A DNA stretch of 8,624 nt from Bryobacterales bacterium. Its GTDB lineage: Bacteria; Acidobacteriota; Terriglobia; Bryobacterales; Bryobacteraceae. Made by a program: the position numbers and the translations under genes. Below are positions 6,377-8,624 of the stretch, in pieces. The notes under the pieces were generated by a model. The model was given only the letters and a program-made list of their open reading frames with translations. It made no database searches and was not told where the DNA came from. The stretch spans positions 1 to 8,624 of the forward strand of contig SHUN01000096.1 in assembly GCA_009697495.1 (NCBI GenBank), written 5' to 3'. Every line of letters begins with the position of its first letter. The first letter of the stretch is position 1.

Positions 6377-8383
6377 CTAAAAATCCAGCTTTTCCAACAT
6401 CCCATTGAGTTCTGATTCTAACGCGGATTTCTTCGTCCGTTGTTCCGCCGCCTGATCGCGCAGTGTGATTATCTGCTGCTCCCGCGCCGCCAGATCCCGC
6501 GCATACCGCTGCACCACGTCCTGCTGCCCCGCAATCGAGTTCAGGCTGGAGATGTTCTGCCGCAGCCTCTCCTGATCGGTCGCGAGCGTTTGGATCCTTT
6601 GCTCGGCGCCGCGGATGGCGCGGTCGGCCTCGGTGATCAGCCGCTTCTGCTCCGCAATCCGCCCCAATTGCTGCTTTCCGCTCGCCGGGATCGCGCGGTT
6701 TACGGAAATTGCAAGAATCGCGTCCGGCGACATCGAGGAAACGGACATGTACTCGTCGTGAACGAAGTCTTCCTTCACCGCGAATGTCTCGCTCGAAGCG
6801 GCTTTCAACGCCACGCTGAACCGCTGCATCCTGCCCGTTGTTTCCACGGGTTTCTGCGTCAGTAGCTTGTACCCGGTTCGCAGCGGATGCTCGATGATGA
6901 GCGTCTTCGCCCGGTTATCGATGTTTTTGATCGTATAAGTCGTCGTCTCCTCAACGCCCGTTTTCGCGATCAAGGAACCACGCGTCGCCTTGAACTCCAA
7001 ATACCGCTGATTCCCGGAATCGATATTCGTAGTTACTCGCGTTCCTAAGTCAATGCCATAACTAATTAATCGTTTGTCGCCGGTTTTCACGGTTTCCACC
7101 AACGCCTCGCCCGCGTACGCATTGGAATCAAAAACCGTAATCGGGCCGCCATCCAAAGTCTTGCCCGTGTTGTTGGAAAGCTCCGCCGCCGTGCGCGGAT
7201 TCTGGCTCGAACGGTCAGAGTAAATCAAAAGCTTCCGCGCATCCAGCGGCTGCTGCAGGAACGGCAGCATGGCCGACTGATTCCGCCGCACCGTCACCGG
7301 CTGGCCAAAAGCGTATTCAAAGAGCTCCCCCAACTCGCGCCCTTCTGTTTGCACCGAAACGCTGCTCATCCGTTCCATCATCGGTTCGGCCGCATCCGCC
7401 GCCATGGCCATGGGCCGCCCAAATCCGCCGCCACCGCTGCCTGCCTTCGCAGCCATCTGTGCCGGAGGAGGAGGTGCCGGCGCGCTCGCCACCGCCCCCG
7501 CATACAGAATCGGCGCCGCCGCCTCTTCGTCCGGAAGATCCGCAAACGGACGCGTTATGAACTTCGGATCATACAACCGGCTCTGAAACGAAATCGGCTT
7601 CCCCGAAACCAGCGACAACGAAATATTCGTCCAATCGTCGTTCGTCGTGTTGTCGATAATCGCCCAGCCCTCCAGCAACGGCTGTGGCGAATTCCGGAAG
7701 ATCAACCGGTACGACGACTTCCAGATCGGCGTCGGGATCAGATACGACGCCGCCACCTTTCGTCCCTTCGCGTCGGATGAGTCGATATAGACACTTCGCT
7801 GCTCTCTGGTGCGCGCCCCGGCCAACGCTCCCAAATAATCCCGCAATTGGCGCTGCAACACGCCGTCGGCTAATTTCAGCGACGTCACCGACGACAAATC
7901 GAGGGTCTTCAGCTCATTCATGTCGGTCAGAATGACAACCAGGTCCCGCTGCGGCTGCTGTTCCGTCGCCGCCACCGCACGCCCGCTCACGATGGACCCG
8001 GCTGTCTTCTGCCCGCCCGTTTCCATCTCCAGGCGCGCGCCCTTGAACTGATCCAGGAACTGCGCCAATGGTACTTGCGCCCCCACCGTGAACGAATACT
8101 CTCCCAGGCGCCGGTCCAGCGGCGTCGAAGAGTCATACCGCAACCCGGTCACCTTCCCGCCCCCTGTTTCTGCAACCGTTAACGACTTCAACACATCGTT
8201 CATCTCCGACGCCTTGAAATCCAATCGCGCCGACTCTCCGCTGGCCAAATCGCCGCTCCGTTCAAAGTAGCCAACGCCGTGCTTATAAAGCACCACGCGC
8301 TTCACCGGCAGTTCCGCCGCCATCATTTCCGCCGCCATCAATGACGATGCCGCCAGCACCGCTGGTACAATTCTCTGGTTCAT
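6377..8383 (-). CDS. Exported DUF4139 domain protein with C-terminal coiled coil
   Basis: From the ATG at 8383 the protein has 668 residues. A signal peptide covers about residues 1-22. The first mature segment, LPVKRVVLYKHGVGYFERSG (25-44), is the typical opening of DUF4139 proteins. The core includes YLIPTPIWKSSYRLIF (214-229) and a WTNISLSLVSGKPISF segment (251-266). A flexible proline-, alanine- and glycine-rich stretch (about 294-342) interrupts it, and a beta-rich part follows to about 570. Residues 572-666 are rich in E, Q, R, K and L with heptad-like spacing, ending in a predicted coiled coil. DUF4139 occurs in MuiA-like proteins, of unknown biochemistry. A perfect AAGGAG five bases upstream plus the signal peptide decide the start, although a second ATG at 8443 also has a ribosome site. 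It is the first gene of the run. Confidence 0.88.
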   Translation of the reverse strand: MNQRIVPAVLAASSLMAAEMMAAELPVKRVVLYKHGVGYFERSGDLASGESARLDFKASEMNDVLKSLTVAETGGGKVTGLRYDSSTPLDRRLGEYSFTVGAQVPLAQFLDQFKGARLEMETGGQKTAGSIVSGRAVAATEQQPQRDLVVILTDMNELKTLDLSSVTSLKLADGVLQRQLRDYLGALAGARTREQRSVYIDSSDAKGRKVAASYLIPTPIWKSSYRLIFRNSPQPLLEGWAIIDNTTNDDWTNISLSLVSGKPISFQSRLYDPKFITRPFADLPDEEAAAPILYAGAVASAPAPPPPAQMAAKAGSGGGGFGRPMAMAADAAEPMMERMSSVSVQTEGRELGELFEYAFGQPVTVRRNQSAMLPFLQQPLDARKLLIYSDRSSQNPRTAAELSNNTGKTLDGGPITVFDSNAYAGEALVETVKTGDKRLISYGIDLGTRVTTNIDSGNQRYLEFKATRGSLIAKTGVEETTTYTIKNIDNRAKTLIIEHPLRTGYKLLTQKPVETTGRMQRFSVALKAASSETFAVKEDFVHDEYMSVSSMSPDAILAISVNRAIPASGKQQLGRIAEQKRLITEADRAIRGAEQRIQTLATDQERLRQNISSLNSIAGQQDVVQRYARDLAAREQQIITLRDQAAEQRTKKSALESELNGMLEKLDF
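7358..7504 (-). repeat. Low-complexity Pro/Ala/Gly/Met linker within the DUF4139 gene
   Basis: Residues about 294-342 hold a run of five prolines broken only by alanine, then GSGGGGFG, then an alanine- and methionine-rich segment. This is probably a disordered insert between two beta-rich parts of the DUF4139 region. Confidence 0.7.
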
Positions 8384-8388
8384 TGGAT

Positions 8389-8394
8389 CTCCTT
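8389..8394 (-). promoter_or_regulatory. Shine-Dalgarno AAGGAG for the DUF4139 gene
   Basis: AAGGAG is followed by five bases (ATCCA) and ATG at 8383. It is the strongest ribosome site in the window and places the start directly before the signal peptide. Confidence 0.85.
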
Positions 8395-8443
8395 CGAGTG
8401 TAGATGTCGCATCGGGCGTTTCCCTTTCAACTGAATCCGGCAT

Positions 8444-8624
8444 TTTACTCTCCGTCTCTTTGATAATGACGCTTTTCTCGCGCCGATCGTCAAACCCCGT
8501 ATCGTCGTTTCCTTTCCGCCCTCGCAACCCAACCCGAATCGCGTCTGCTAATCTGGTATTGCATTTCCCGCGAGTTCTCTGCGCTTTGCGATTCCGTAAA
8601 GTAGTTTGAACTCCGTGCCGATAT
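8444..8624 (-). promoter_or_regulatory. Upstream region, presumed promoter of the gene run
   Basis: This is the only extended non-coding stretch (241 bases to the 8383 start). A weak sigma-70-like pair is present: TTGACG at 8493-8488 and CATTAT at 8468-8463, with a 19-base spacer that is longer than ideal. No clear operator palindrome, riboswitch or terminator is visible. The frame is open upstream to a TTG at 8527, but nothing supports coding there. Beyond 8528 I see no gene. Confidence 0.25.
8448..8453 (-). promoter_or_regulatory. Second possible Shine-Dalgarno, for an in-frame ATG at 8443
   Basis: GGAGAG precedes an ATG at 8443 that is in frame with the DUF4139 gene; the distance from GGAG to ATG is six bases. 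Use of this start would add 20 mostly polar and acidic residues in front of the signal peptide. Confidence 0.4.

Noticed and set aside
8444..8527. Long N-terminal extension of the DUF4139 gene from a TTG at 8527
   Set aside because: The start is TTG, the residues are hydrophilic with no fold, and AAGGAG with a signal peptide at 8383 is far stronger.

Overview
The window is a high-GC bacterial segment in which every credible gene lies on the minus strand, so transcription runs from position 8624 towards 1. Gene content resembles Acidobacteriota of the Solibacter/Bryobacterales type: a GMC oxidoreductase with a gluconate-dehydrogenase-type small subunit and a multiheme cytochrome, a DUF4139 protein with a C-terminal coiled coil, and a small conserved membrane protein next to a LolA-like protein. 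This assignment is an inference from remembered gene families; no rRNA or other marker gene is present. Signal peptides and a LolA-like protein suggest a cell with a periplasm and outer membrane.

Layout in transcription order: a 5' region (8384-8624) that is the only sizeable non-coding stretch; an exported DUF4139 protein (6377-8383); an ACT-less homoserine dehydrogenase (5408-6358); a fumarylacetoacetase-fold hydrolase (4575-5411); a 117-residue single-span membrane protein (4209-4562); a LolA-like periplasmic protein (3538-4212); a three-gene periplasmic dehydrogenase made of a gluconate 2-dehydrogenase subunit 3-like small subunit (2958-3524), an FAD-dependent GMC catalytic subunit (1371-2954) and a pentaheme cytochrome c (880-1371); and the first 290 codons of a RecF/SMC-like AAA ATPase that runs off the window (1-870).

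No gap between consecutive genes exceeds 18 bases. Three junctions overlap (two ATGA, one TGATG). The simplest reading is one long operon, or at least strong translational coupling, with regulation concentrated upstream of 8383. The cargo is mixed: amino-acid or keto-acid metabolism, envelope proteins, a respiratory dehydrogenase and an ATPase.

The most interesting part is the dehydrogenase. The small subunit carries a Tat-like signal and the catalytic subunit has none, which fits co-export of a folded complex. The catalytic subunit lacks the cysteine cluster that holds a [3Fe-4S] centre in characterised relatives. The cytochrome is a five-CXXCH protein resembling the ActA subunit of alternative complex III, not the usual class I triheme subunit. 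This suggests an uncharacterised electron-transfer arrangement. The AAA ATPase differs in strand composition from its neighbours and carries a run of nine G early in its coding strand. It may be a later addition, possibly an accessory or defence gene. I found no CRISPR array, tRNA, rRNA, insertion sequence or convincing terminator.
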